Part shown: one piece after another, positions 7,909-17,200 of the stretch
Position numbering within the stretch: position 1 is the stretch's first letter
Layout of the letters: each line of letters opens with the position of its first letter
NCBI GenBank assembly: GCA_018265615.1
Contig: JABLYX010000015.1
Coordinates: forward strand, 1 to 64,000
Direction: 5' to 3'
Source of the DNA: Lentisphaeria bacterium
GTDB taxonomy: Bacteria > Verrucomicrobiota > Lentisphaeria > Victivallales > Victivallaceae
DNA length: 64,000 nt
The notes under the pieces: model-generated
Told to the model about the DNA's origin: nothing
Seen by the model: only the letters and a program-made list of their open reading frames with translations
Database searches by the model: none
Position numbers and translations under genes: made by a program

Positions 7909-8346
7909 ATGGCTACTTATAACTCCAATATCGCCGCAATTCAGGCGGAACGCGGCACATCTCCGAATATGCTGCTGCCGACTGACTACTACGGGCGGGT
8001 GCGGGCCGCTGTCGGAACTGTCGTGCCGGATGCGGCATGGGCTGCCGGTTCCGTGGTTCGGCTCGCCAAGCTGCCGAAGGGCGCGCGGCTGCTCTCGCAG
8101 TCGCAGATTCATTTCGAGGCCGGGCAGAACGCTTCGCTCACCATCAAGGTCGGCGACGAAAAGGACGATGCACGGTATTTCGCCGCCGCTTCGCCCGGCG
8201 CTGCGGCGGTCAGCAAGAATCTCGACGCAAACAAGCTCGGAAATTACGTTTGCGAAGCGGAAACGTATCTGATCCTCACGACCGGAGCGGCGGCGCTGGC
8301 CTCCGGAAAGAAGATCACCTTCGAGCTGTATTTCGTGCTCGATTAA
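7909..8346 (+). CDS. capsid cement/decoration-like protein
   Basis: A 145-residue protein directly after the capsid gene (SD AAGGAGGAAATTTT). Its beta-rich sequence (AGSVVRLAKLPKGARLLSQ ... ASLTIKVGDEKDD ... KITFELYFVLD) fits a small jelly-roll capsid stabiliser. The position equals that of the cement protein gene in BPP-1-like podoviruses. I call it by context and fold impression; no catalytic motif is present. Confidence 0.65.
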   Translation: MATYNSNIAAIQAERGTSPNMLLPTDYYGRVRAAVGTVVPDAAWAAGSVVRLAKLPKGARLLSQSQIHFEAGQNASLTIKVGDEKDDARYFAAASPGAAAVSKNLDANKLGNYVCEAETYLILTTGAAALASGKKITFELYFVLD

Positions 8347-8437
8347 CCCGGTTCCGGCGGGAACGGGGCAAGGCGGCCTTCAGGACGGGCCGCGTTTCCT
8401 CTTGTTCCGTTCCCGCTTCTTTTTGAAAGGATGGGAT

Positions 8438-9073
8438 ATGGACAGCCTTATTATCTGCAACATGGCGCTTTCGATGCTCGGCATCCCGGCGATTGCGCGG
8501 CTCGACGACGGCAGCAAGCAATCTCAGCAATGCGCCCTCCTTTTCCCGGTGATCCGTGACCGGGTGTTGCGCGATCATACATGGGGATTCGCTTCTGCCG
8601 GATACGATTTGCAGCAGCTCGCGGAAGAATCCTTCGATCCCTCTTTTCCGCTCGCCTGTTCCGTTCCTCCCGATTTTATTCGGGTGATCCGGCTCGCCGA
8701 TTACGGGGAATACCGCATGAACGGGCGTAAAATTCTCCTGAAGTCACTTCCGGCCCGGCTGCTCTATATCCGCCGGGTGGAGGATTCCTCCCTTTTCGAT
8801 CCGACTTTCGCCGAAGCGATGCAGTATTTGCTCGCTTCCGAACTCGCCATGAGCAATACGCGCGACGCGCAGCTTGAGCAATATTATCGGCAGATGTACG
8901 AGGCGCGGCTCGCCATCGCCCGCAGCATCGACTCGCAGGAAAATATCCACGTGTACCAGAATCCGGCAAAGCAAAGCACCTTTCTCGCGGCCCGGCGCTG
9001 CGGGCCGATGGGCGGCGTTCCTCCTGACGCGGTTCCGCTGAAATTCACCGAAGGTACGGAGGGGAAACAATGA
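8438..9073 (+). CDS. tail tubular protein A (gp11-like adaptor)
   Basis: A 211-residue adaptor expected to form the ring between portal and tail nozzle. The N-terminal SLIICNMALSMLGIPAIARL, followed by CALLFPVIRDRVLRDHTWGFA, is the hallmark of T7 gp11-like proteins (NxAL..iG, then a VL..W.FA segment). The start at ATG 8438 follows AAAGGATGGG; the frame is open further upstream but without SD. The adaptor-nozzle gene pair is interrupted only by repeat element copy 2. Confidence 0.88.
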   Translation: MDSLIICNMALSMLGIPAIARLDDGSKQSQQCALLFPVIRDRVLRDHTWGFASAGYDLQQLAEESFDPSFPLACSVPPDFIRVIRLADYGEYRMNGRKILLKSLPARLLYIRRVEDSSLFDPTFAEAMQYLLASELAMSNTRDAQLEQYYRQMYEARLAIARSIDSQENIHVYQNPAKQSTFLAARRCGPMGGVPPDAVPLKFTEGTEGKQ

Positions 9074-9205
9074 CTCCCCAAAAAGTTGCCACCCTTCGGC
9101 CACGGGCCTCGGGTCTTTTGCCTGCGCAAAAGCTTCGGGTACTTTTCGGGGGCCCCGCTCTGCGGCATTCCGCGCGGCTTCGCCGTGCTCGTGCCTGCGA
9201 GAAAG
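9073..9205 (-). repeat. dispersed structured intergenic element, copy 2 (inverted)
   Basis: About 133 bp, the inverted partner of 6768-6894. It fills the whole gap between the two tail tube genes, starting at the stop codon of one and reaching into the SD (AAAGGAG, 9202-9208) of the next. So the element edge supplies part of the ribosome binding site of the nozzle gene. The internal variable stem (CTTTTGC/GCAAAAG) differs from copy 1 but still pairs. Confidence 0.85.
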
Positions 9206-9218
9206 GAGTGTTTTGATT

Positions 9219-11489
9219 ATGGGGAACTTCGCTACGCTGAACTGTTTCAATGCGGGTGAACTGTCCTGCAAGATGATCGGACGGTTCGACGTGTCGCAGT
9301 ACACGAAGGGATGTTTGAAATTCCTGAATTTTCTGGTGACTCCATACGGCGCGGCGGAGCGCAGGCCCGGAACGCTGTATGTCGCGCCGCTGCGGTACAA
9401 CGATCGCGCGACGCGGCTGATTCCGTTTGTGTTTTCGCTGGAAATCTCCTATATCTGCGAATTCGGCGATTGCTTCATCCGTTTTTACCGGGATGATGTT
9501 TTTGTTACGGAAATCGATTCCCCTTACGGCGCGGACGATCTGGCTCAAATTCAGTTCGTCCAGTCGGCGGATGTGATGACGCTGGTTCATCCGCATTTTG
9601 CGCCGCATGAGTTGAAACGTATCTCGGCAACCGAGTTCACCATCGCGGAAATGAAATTCACCTATCCGGCGGTGCTTGATCCAAATCTTGAAAGCAAGAT
9701 CACCCTCATGCCTTCGGACCGCGACGGCGATATCACGATCACGGCGGAACTGCCGGACGGCTACGACGGCGAACCGGTATTCACGCCCGATAACGTCGGC
9801 GGTTATTTCGAGCTGATTCATACCCGGACCGAAAATGATATCAGTTTTGACTTCAAGGCGAACGGCGAAACCGAACCTTTGGAGGTATTCGGCTACTGGT
9901 CGCTGACGACGCACGGCACATGGACGGGAGAACTGAAAGTACAGCGTTCTTTCGATCACGGTGTGACATGGGCGGATTACCGCTCTTACAGTTCGGCCAA
10001 GGACAGCAATGTTTCGACCTCCGGCGAAGAGGAAAAGGATGATGTGCTTTACCGGCTCAGGATGGAAGAGTACGAACAGTCCAGCAGCGGAACGCTGAAA
10101 CTATGCCGGGCGCTGCTCTCGAATCCGGATTTCGTCGTTACCGGGGCGGTGAAGATCACCACATACAAGAGCGCAACGGAAGTATGCGGCACCGTCATAA
10201 AGAAGCTCGGAGACGCGGCCCCGACAGGCGAATGGAACGAAGGGGCATGGAGCGTCCGGCGCGGTTTCCCGTGTGCGATCGCGTTCTTTGAAGAGCGCAT
10301 GATGTTCGGCGGAACGGCGCACAAGCCGCAAACCGTATGGGGCAGCAAGACAAATGACTGGAACAATTTTTTACTTGGCTCCAACGACGACGACGCGATC
10401 GAGTTCCAGCTCGTTTCGGATACGGTCAATGCAATCTGCTGGATGTGTTCGCACGATGCGCTCGTGATCGGCACCTGCGATTCCGAATGGACGCTTTCCG
10501 CCTCGAACGCCGAAGAAGCGCTCACCGCCTCGAACGTCAAGGTGCGCCGCCAGAGCGTCTACGGTTCCAGCTCGATTCCGGCGCGCATGGTCGGGGATGT
10601 GATTCTTTTCGTGCAGCGGCAGGGGCGCAAGGTGCGGGAGTTCGTTTTCTCCGTCGAGAAGAACGGCTATGTGTCGCCGGATTTGACCGTCCTCGCCGAA
10701 CATATCACCAAATCGTCGATCCGGGAAACCGCATTGCAACAGCAGCCGGATTCGATTCTCTGGTGTCTGCTGAACGACGGCACGATCGCCGCCATGACCT
10801 ACGAACGCGATCAGGAGGTTTGCGGCTGGCAGCGAATCGTCACGGATGGAACGGTGCTTTCGCTGGCGATTCTGCCGCAGGAACGGGAAGACTGCATTTA
10901 CATCGCGGTCCAGCGCAACGGAAAGCGGATGCTCGAACGTTTCGCGCCGCGCTCGTGGGCGGCGATTTCGGATTGCGTTTTCGTCGATTCCGGCGTGGTG
11001 CGGACGGGTCAGAACCTCGAAACCGTTTCCGGACTCGATCACCTCGAAGGAAGGGAAGTGCAGATTCTCGCGGACGGCGCGGTGCAGCCGCCCCGGAAGG
11101 TCCTCGGCGGGAAGATCACGCTCGACACTCCGGCGGATAAGATCGTCGCCGGGCTCGGATTTGAAAGTATGCTCTCCCCGATGCCGATTGAGATAGAGAT
11201 GCAGAACGGCCTTTCGATGCTGCGGCGGAAGGTGATTTCCGAACTGCGGGTTCGGGTTTACGATTCGGTCGGCGGGGAAGCGCGGGCCGGGGAAGATCAG
11301 TTTCAAAAGATCATCAGCCGGGATGTGCTCGATGATGTCGTCGATGTCGCGGTCACGCCGAAAAGCGAACCGGTGCAGTTGCAGACGCAGAGCGGGTATC
11401 TGGATGCGCCGATGATCGAGGTGCGGCAGGCCGAGCCGCTGCCGCTCAATGTCGCGGCGATCGTGGCAATTTACGGGGTGATGGAATGA
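9219..11489 (+). CDS. tail tubular protein B (gp12-like nozzle)
   Basis: A 756-residue beta-rich protein expected to form the nozzle of the short tail. The start MGNFATLNCFNAGELSCKMIGRF and the following TPYGAAERRPGTLYVAPL (FNxGElS..l.gR, then G..eRRPGT) are typical of gp12-like nozzles. Much of the middle is repeated beta structure, e.g. FFEERMMFGGTAHKPQTVWG. ATG 9219 is preferred to TTG 9213 for its spacing from AAAGGAG. The stop overlaps the next gene by four bases (ATGA). Confidence 0.9.
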   Translation: MGNFATLNCFNAGELSCKMIGRFDVSQYTKGCLKFLNFLVTPYGAAERRPGTLYVAPLRYNDRATRLIPFVFSLEISYICEFGDCFIRFYRDDVFVTEIDSPYGADDLAQIQFVQSADVMTLVHPHFAPHELKRISATEFTIAEMKFTYPAVLDPNLESKITLMPSDRDGDITITAELPDGYDGEPVFTPDNVGGYFELIHTRTENDISFDFKANGETEPLEVFGYWSLTTHGTWTGELKVQRSFDHGVTWADYRSYSSAKDSNVSTSGEEEKDDVLYRLRMEEYEQSSSGTLKLCRALLSNPDFVVTGAVKITTYKSATEVCGTVIKKLGDAAPTGEWNEGAWSVRRGFPCAIAFFEERMMFGGTAHKPQTVWGSKTNDWNNFLLGSNDDDAIEFQLVSDTVNAICWMCSHDALVIGTCDSEWTLSASNAEEALTASNVKVRRQSVYGSSSIPARMVGDVILFVQRQGRKVREFVFSVEKNGYVSPDLTVLAEHITKSSIRETALQQQPDSILWCLLNDGTIAAMTYERDQEVCGWQRIVTDGTVLSLAILPQEREDCIYIAVQRNGKRMLERFAPRSWAAISDCVFVDSGVVRTGQNLETVSGLDHLEGREVQILADGAVQPPRKVLGGKITLDTPADKIVAGLGFESMLSPMPIEIEMQNGLSMLRRKVISELRVRVYDSVGGEARAGEDQFQKIISRDVLDDVVDVAVTPKSEPVQLQTQSGYLDAPMIEVRQAEPLPLNVAAIVAIYGVME

Positions 11490-11881
11490 TCGTGCGGGAA
11501 ATGACGCAAACGGACAGAGCGCAGGCGCTCGGCTGGATGAGCGCCCGGTATGGACAAAGGTTCCCTGCTGATTTCTTCCCGCAGACCGGAGTGGTGGCGG
11601 AAGATGGAGCCGGGAGGCTGCTTGTGGTGATTCCGGTTTACTTTGAGGAAAGCAGCGCGGTTGCGGTAGCCGGACACTGTATGGCAAATCCGGCCAATCG
11701 CCCGCGTATTTCGCGCGCGGCGGTAGAAGCGGCCATGCAGGAAGCCCTTCGGTATGCAGCGAAGCGCGACAGGAAATATCTCGTAACGATTTACGGAAAT
11801 CGCGGCGTAAACCGAATTGCCGACAAGCTCGGATTCGGTCCCGCCGATACCGTTGAAGAAAAATTCATAACTTTGAGGTGA
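11486..11881 (+). CDS. second GNAT-like protein, tail module
   Basis: A 131-residue protein coupled to the nozzle gene by ATGA. The order MIVREMTQTDRAQALGWM..., central LLVVIPVYFEES and C-terminal KYLVTIYGNRGVNRIADKLGF is that of GNAT acetyltransferases. The final N(R)GxxRIxxKLGF motif is clear; the acetyl-CoA loop Q/RxxGxG/A is not. Podovirus internal virion modules often include such a protein. Whether it acetylates a host or virion target is unknown. Confidence 0.6.
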   Translation: MIVREMTQTDRAQALGWMSARYGQRFPADFFPQTGVVAEDGAGRLLVVIPVYFEESSAVAVAGHCMANPANRPRISRAAVEAAMQEALRYAAKRDRKYLVTIYGNRGVNRIADKLGFGPADTVEEKFITLR

Positions 11882-11884
11882 GAT

Positions 11885-12460
11885 ATGGCCGATCCCTTAA
11901 CTTGGGCAATCATCGGTACGACTGTTGGAGTAGCGGGGGCCGTCTCCGGAACAACAACCAGTATCATCGGTGGCGTAAACAGCTATAACCAGCAGAAAGA
12001 GAATGCCAAGGCGCAGCAGAACATGCTCGAATACAACGCGCGGCAGGAACGGCGGGAGGCGACGGCGGAAGAGGCGGAGGCCAACGAAGCCGCACGGCGG
12101 CAGCGGGCCGAAAACGAACGGCTGCAAGCGGCGCAGCGGGCCGCATTCGGAAAATCCGGCGCGGCGATCGCCAGCGGGTCGCCGCTGGCGGTGCTGGGCG
12201 ACACGGCGGCAAATCTCGAACTCGGCGTTCAGGACATCCACCGTAACGGCGCGAACGCCTATAACCGGAGGATGGCACAATCGAACAGTCTCTTGTATCA
12301 AAGCCGGGTTGCCGGAAACTCCGTTTCCCGGGGGCAATTGTGGGGCAGCATCGGCAGCGGCATCGCCAACGGACTGGCCGGAGTTGGCGGCGCGGTTTCC
12401 GGCGGGGTCAATTCGTATGTCAACATCAAATCGACGCAGGCTAAAGGCATCATCAAGTGA
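11885..12460 (+). CDS. internal virion protein, gp14-like
   Basis: A 191-residue protein with a hydrophobic Gly/Ala/Thr-rich N-terminal segment (about residues 8-33), a long Glu/Arg/Gln coiled coil (about 40-95), a conserved-looking AAFGKSGAAIASGSPLAVLG stretch and a Gly-rich hydrophobic C terminus (WGSIGSGIANGLAGVGGAV). This matches T7 gp14-like ejection proteins that leave the virion and insert into the outer membrane during infection. It is followed by two further internal-protein candidates. Confidence 0.75.
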   Translation: MADPLTWAIIGTTVGVAGAVSGTTTSIIGGVNSYNQQKENAKAQQNMLEYNARQERREATAEEAEANEAARRQRAENERLQAAQRAAFGKSGAAIASGSPLAVLGDTAANLELGVQDIHRNGANAYNRRMAQSNSLLYQSRVAGNSVSRGQLWGSIGSGIANGLAGVGGAVSGGVNSYVNIKSTQAKGIIK

Positions 12461-12472
12461 TAAGGGGGTAGT

Positions 12473-13201
12473 ATGCCGAGGATTCCACTTGCAGCCCGTC
12501 CGCAGCTCGGCGGGCATCAGGACAGCACCGCGCCGCTCTCCGGCGCGCCGTCGCTCAATTGGCGAGCGGATAACGGATTGCAGCAAATCGGGGATGCCAT
12601 TGCCAAAGGGACCGGCGCGATTGGTGACACAGTCCAGAATATTGCAGTTTCCAGTCTGCGGCTGGAAGTCGCCTTGCAGGAAACGGAGGATAAGAATCAG
12701 TTCAATGAATTGGAACTTTTTGAGACCTCCCGGAATGCGGAGGCCGAAAAGTATTTCCGGGAAAATCCGGGAGAATACAGCAAATTTCCGGAATATCTTC
12801 GGACGATGGAAAAGGATGCCTCCGACATCCGCCGGAAGTTTCTGGACAAGATGTCTCCCTCCGCCCGCCAACAAGCGGAATTTGCCATCTCGCAAAACAC
12901 CCTTGCACGAGAAAATTTTATGGAAAAAATCCGCTATCAGGCGCATGTGACCAGTCTGATGCAGGATATGGAAAATCAACTGACCTCCTGCGCCAAACTC
13001 GGCGCATGGGATAAGGCCGAACAGATTATTGCCGGACATGAAAAAAGCAACGGCGAATTTCCTCCGCTTCTGACGCGGGAAATGGCTGAAAAATATCGCG
13101 CCCACTACCGGAATTTGAGTGAGTGGTTCACGCTCAGGGACCAGATTGAATCCGGATCGCTGGTCAGAATGCCGAAAAACTGGAACAAAAATGCGGATTG
13201 A
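12473..13201 (+). CDS. probable internal virion protein, N-terminal member
   Basis: A 242-residue, mostly helical, highly charged protein (KDASDIRRKFLDKMSPSARQ; HVTSLMQDMENQLTSCAKLG). The N-terminal 80 residues are Gly/Ala-rich with a possible amphipathic helix. By position it is an ejection protein, perhaps a T7 gp15 functional counterpart. I do not recognise its family. SD AAGGGGG precedes ATG. The next ORF starts eight bases after the stop; together the two could be halves of one gp15-like function. Confidence 0.6.
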   Translation: MPRIPLAARPQLGGHQDSTAPLSGAPSLNWRADNGLQQIGDAIAKGTGAIGDTVQNIAVSSLRLEVALQETEDKNQFNELELFETSRNAEAEKYFRENPGEYSKFPEYLRTMEKDASDIRRKFLDKMSPSARQQAEFAISQNTLARENFMEKIRYQAHVTSLMQDMENQLTSCAKLGAWDKAEQIIAGHEKSNGEFPPLLTREMAEKYRAHYRNLSEWFTLRDQIESGSLVRMPKNWNKNAD

Positions 13202-13209
13202 GGCGATTT

Positions 13210-14211
13210 ATGAGTGATTTTGTCCAAACAATAACTCCGGGAGATGTTTCCGGCGGCACGGAAGTTCCGGAATCTTCCTCCACTTTCCCAAAGCCGGATG
13301 AACAGGAACAGGAGTATGAACTGGTTCCGGTGTCCGAGGTGTTGAAAGCGAAGAACGCGGACGGAAGTTACAAATTCCATACTGAGCTTATGCCGGAGCA
13401 GCGATTTCAATTGCTCCGCTACGCGGAACAGAAACAGGCCCGGCAAGAAGTCGAGTTAATGGACGCATTCGTCGGTGATGTGCTGGCGGGAAAGACGATT
13501 TCCGAAGAATCGGTGTTGAAACGAACCGATATCCGGCAGGGAGCGAAAAACGATTTCATCAAGATTCTGCGCTCTGTCCAGAACACGAAGGCGAAACAGC
13601 AGACGGCGGAACAGAAACATGCGCGGCAATATGCGCGGGATGCGCTCGAATTCGAGATCATGGAACATTCGTTTTCGCCCGATCCGGTTGAACGCGATAA
13701 GCAGTTCGCGGCTTTCAACCGGCGTATCTACACCGAGTTCGCCAAAGACGATCCGGCGTATGCGAAGCAGCTCAAAACGCAACTCAATGAATCCCTGAAA
13801 GCCGCGACGAAGCCGGACACGAGCTATAAGAAAACTGCGGCGTACCAGTATGGCGAAAACCTGATCGGTCAATTAGCCACACAAGGCAAGTTCTTCGCGC
13901 AGAAGCCCGGTTGGATATGGGGTACAAATAAGGCGGAAGATAAGCCGATCATACAGTACACGGAAAAACTGGTGCGCCGCGATCTGGATAATTATCTCCG
14001 GAATCATCCGAATGCAAGTGAAAAGGATGTCCGGGAGGTGATCGAGGTTATGACCGAGGATTATAACAAAACGCTGGTCGATGAATTGGCCGAACAGTCG
14101 ATTGTCCACAACAGGGCCAATATGAAAATCATTCCGAAAGAGGGCCAGACCGGAAGCTATAACGGAAAAAAGGTGATCTTTAAAAATGGGAAATGGAATT
14201 ATGCCGAATGA
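13210..14211 (+). CDS. probable internal virion protein, helical
   Basis: A 333-residue protein rich in Lys/Glu/Gln, helical throughout (ELMPEQRFQLLRYAEQKQAR; IRQGAKNDFIKILRSVQ; LRNHPNASEKDVREVIEVM). It ends with a small beta-like tail (IPKEGQTGSYNGKKVIFKNG). No known motif; assigned by context between gp14-like and polyvalent ejection proteins. ATG 13210 follows GAGG; a TTG at 13198 is less likely. The 3' end overlaps the giant next gene. Confidence 0.6.
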   Translation: MSDFVQTITPGDVSGGTEVPESSSTFPKPDEQEQEYELVPVSEVLKAKNADGSYKFHTELMPEQRFQLLRYAEQKQARQEVELMDAFVGDVLAGKTISEESVLKRTDIRQGAKNDFIKILRSVQNTKAKQQTAEQKHARQYARDALEFEIMEHSFSPDPVERDKQFAAFNRRIYTEFAKDDPAYAKQLKTQLNESLKAATKPDTSYKKTAAYQYGENLIGQLATQGKFFAQKPGWIWGTNKAEDKPIIQYTEKLVRRDLDNYLRNHPNASEKDVREVIEVMTEDYNKTLVDELAEQSIVHNRANMKIIPKEGQTGSYNGKKVIFKNGKWNYAE

Positions 14212-17200
14212 AGCGATCGATCCGGCGGAAGTGGTTCTCGACCTTTCCACGCCGAAGAGCGAACCGCCGCCCGAAGAGATCGATCCCGCCAAGGTGAAGA
14301 TCGATCCTTATTTTTCCCCGACGAAAAAGCAGTTTTCCCGCATTCGGGAAGCGTTCACTTCCGATCCTCTGGCGGTAGTCGAGGATGAAGGCGACCGGGC
14401 GCGGCTGGAACTGGAATCCAGCCGGATGCCGGACCCGGAGAATTTCAGGAAACGTTACGCTCTGGCGGCCTATTACAGCCGGATGCAGAACAGCGATTTC
14501 AAATTCGTGCTTGCGAATCTGGATCAGTTCACGGCAAAATACAACGACGGCAAACCGCAAACCGTCGAGGCGGCATACAACGATATCGCGCAACTCCTGA
14601 ATCCGCCGCAGCCGGGCGAAGGCGGCACGGCGGAAGTGCTGAAAGCCGGAGGTTCGCGGCTGATGCAGACGCTTTCTAATTTATTCTGGACATACCTTGA
14701 AGGTCAGGCTCTTTACGAATCCTACAATTCCCGTGGAAAATATGGCGCGAAGGAACGCGAAGGAATTGTAGAAACCGTAGACGAATTACGGGGGGAAAGC
14801 GCGGGATATTACAAGGACATTGCCGACAGGAATACGGAAGCTGCGCTCGATGCGGATTGGTTTTCCCGCTGGAACAAGGGCCGGTGGCTGGTGAATGCCG
14901 GGAAGTTTCTCGCAATTCAGGCCCCGACACAAGCGGCGCAACTCGCCGCCGCCTACTATACCGGGCCGCTTGGCTTTACCGCCCTGATCGGCAGCAGTTC
15001 CGGAATCGATAAATACTACGATCTCAAGTGGGACAATCCCGATCTGCCGGAAGATCAACGCTTGAAGAACGCCGCGTTTACCGGATTCATCAACTCCGGC
15101 TTCGCGTGGCTGACCGCCGGAATCGTCAAGGGGAAAATTCCGGTATTGAACCGGATACAGATTCGGGGAGAAGCAAAAGCATCGGTCCTTTATTTCCTTG
15201 AAGCAACCGGAATTGAAGCTTCGCAGGAATTTGTGGAGCAAATGGCCGAAAACATCACCGATTTGCATACCGGAGTTTACGGCGACATAGAAAAGATGTC
15301 ACCGGAAGAGTATCGCAGGAATCTGTGGAACGGCTGCGGCGAGTCTGCGTTGGCGGGTGGCTCCTTCGGCTTTGCGGGCGCTGGCATGGGATACCGGAAC
15401 TTCCGGACGCAGCACCGGAGCAGTATGCAGGCGATGAACTCCTTGCAGGCGGAGAGAACCCGTTTGCTGCAAAAAGAAAACCTGTCTGATACGGAAGTCG
15501 CGGAATTGCAACAGGTCGAAACCGCGCTCGATTCCGGAAACATCAACGATCTTGCGGAAACCGCACAGGCGGTCGCCCGTCTGGAACAGGAGAGACAGCA
15601 ATCGGCGCGGGAAGCGGAAGCGGAGCTTACCGACGAAGAGCGGACGCAACGCGAGGCGGAAGCCGCCGAAATGGACTATACGCTGCGGAAACAGCTTCCG
15701 CACAATCCGCAGGACACCATAGATACGGCAAACGAGCTGATGGCACAATTCCCGGCGTTCCGGCTGGATATCGTCAACACGACCGGGGAGCTTGCGCCGG
15801 AAGTCCGGGCGAAAATCGAGACCGAAGGAATCGACCCGGCCCGCGTCCGGGCGTGGGTGGACGATTCCGATACCGTTCATCTGGTCGCCGAAAACGTGCG
15901 CCCCTCCGACGTGGCCCGGACCATCGGTCACGAGGTGATCGGTCACAAGGGGCTGCGGGCGGTATTCGGCGAACAGTTCGACAATCTGCTTGATCTGGTC
16001 TACCGGGATCACTTCGAGGAAGTCACCAAGCTCGCGGAGACCTATCACCGCGATACGGAGACCATCGAGAACCAGCGTTATCTGACCGAAGAATTTCTCG
16101 CCGACTGCGCCAATGCGGAGATGAAGCCGAAGTGGTGGAAGGAGCTGTTGCAGCAAATCAAGATGGGGCTGCGGAAGATTCCGTACCTGCGGAATCTGCG
16201 GTTTACCGACCGCGACATCGAAGGCGCGCTCATGCGTTCCGCCCGCGCCATGCGGCGGGGCAACCGCACTGTCGGCCCGGACGAAATAAGGTTCGCCGCC
16301 GCCCTCCGGCGCAAAGGTGCGCCGAATGCGGCAGAAAATCCGGGACAGCTCCGCGACGGTAACGTGCCGCACAAAAAAGGTTTCCCGGAATCAGCCGGAT
16401 TGCCCGGCGAGCGGTTTTATGCGGATTATGAATTCTTATATGGGAAACATCCGGAATATTTCGACGATGTGGAACACGTAAGAGCTGCCGTGGAATTCGT
16501 ATTGAATGATCCGGAACCAGCCGGAACGATCGGTGAAAATCTGGCATTTGTCCGAGCGGACGAATCGACGGGAAAATATTTCCGGATTGAAGTCAAGCCG
16601 GCATTGACGGCAAAACGACATCATATCCGATCTGTTCATGAACTGACGGCGGAACAGTATCTAAAAGCGAAGTCGGCCACTCCGCCCGGTACTACAACCG
16701 TCACAAAACCGACGCATCGGCAAGCTAGCAAAGTGTCCGACTTTCTAAGATACAATATAGATGATTCCGGGGTGGATATCAAGCCGGAACCAGGAGAAAA
16801 TCAGGAAAATCACGATATCCGGTTTTCGCTGGCGGCAGAGCGGCTGGCCGGGGAACCGGTCGCCTCCGTTCCGGCCAGGGCAATTCAATCCGGAGACGGC
16901 AGAAGCGCAATCGAAGTTGCAATGGAATGGGTCAGAGGGCATTTCACCGCCCCGGTCCAAACCGAAATCGGCGAAGTGACGGTCGATCCGGTCGCCGTCA
17001 AGCAAAGTCTCAGCCATTCCATGTATCAGAATAAGCTCGATGCGATTCAGGCGGTCGGGGATGTGCTTGAGCACGGCGCTTATCTCGGCAGCGCACCGGA
17101 TAAAGACGGGAAACCGCTTGTAAACCATTACTTCGCGGCCCCCGTGCAGATCGGCGGCAACCGGAAAATCGTGTTTGTCCGCACCCGGCAGGCTGAGGGA

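Noticed and set aside
13150..13215. Frameshift splitting one gp15-like gene in two
   Set aside because: The second ORF has its own GAGG and ATG, and its N terminus is Pro/Ser-rich as in a true start. I cannot show a single ancestral frame.
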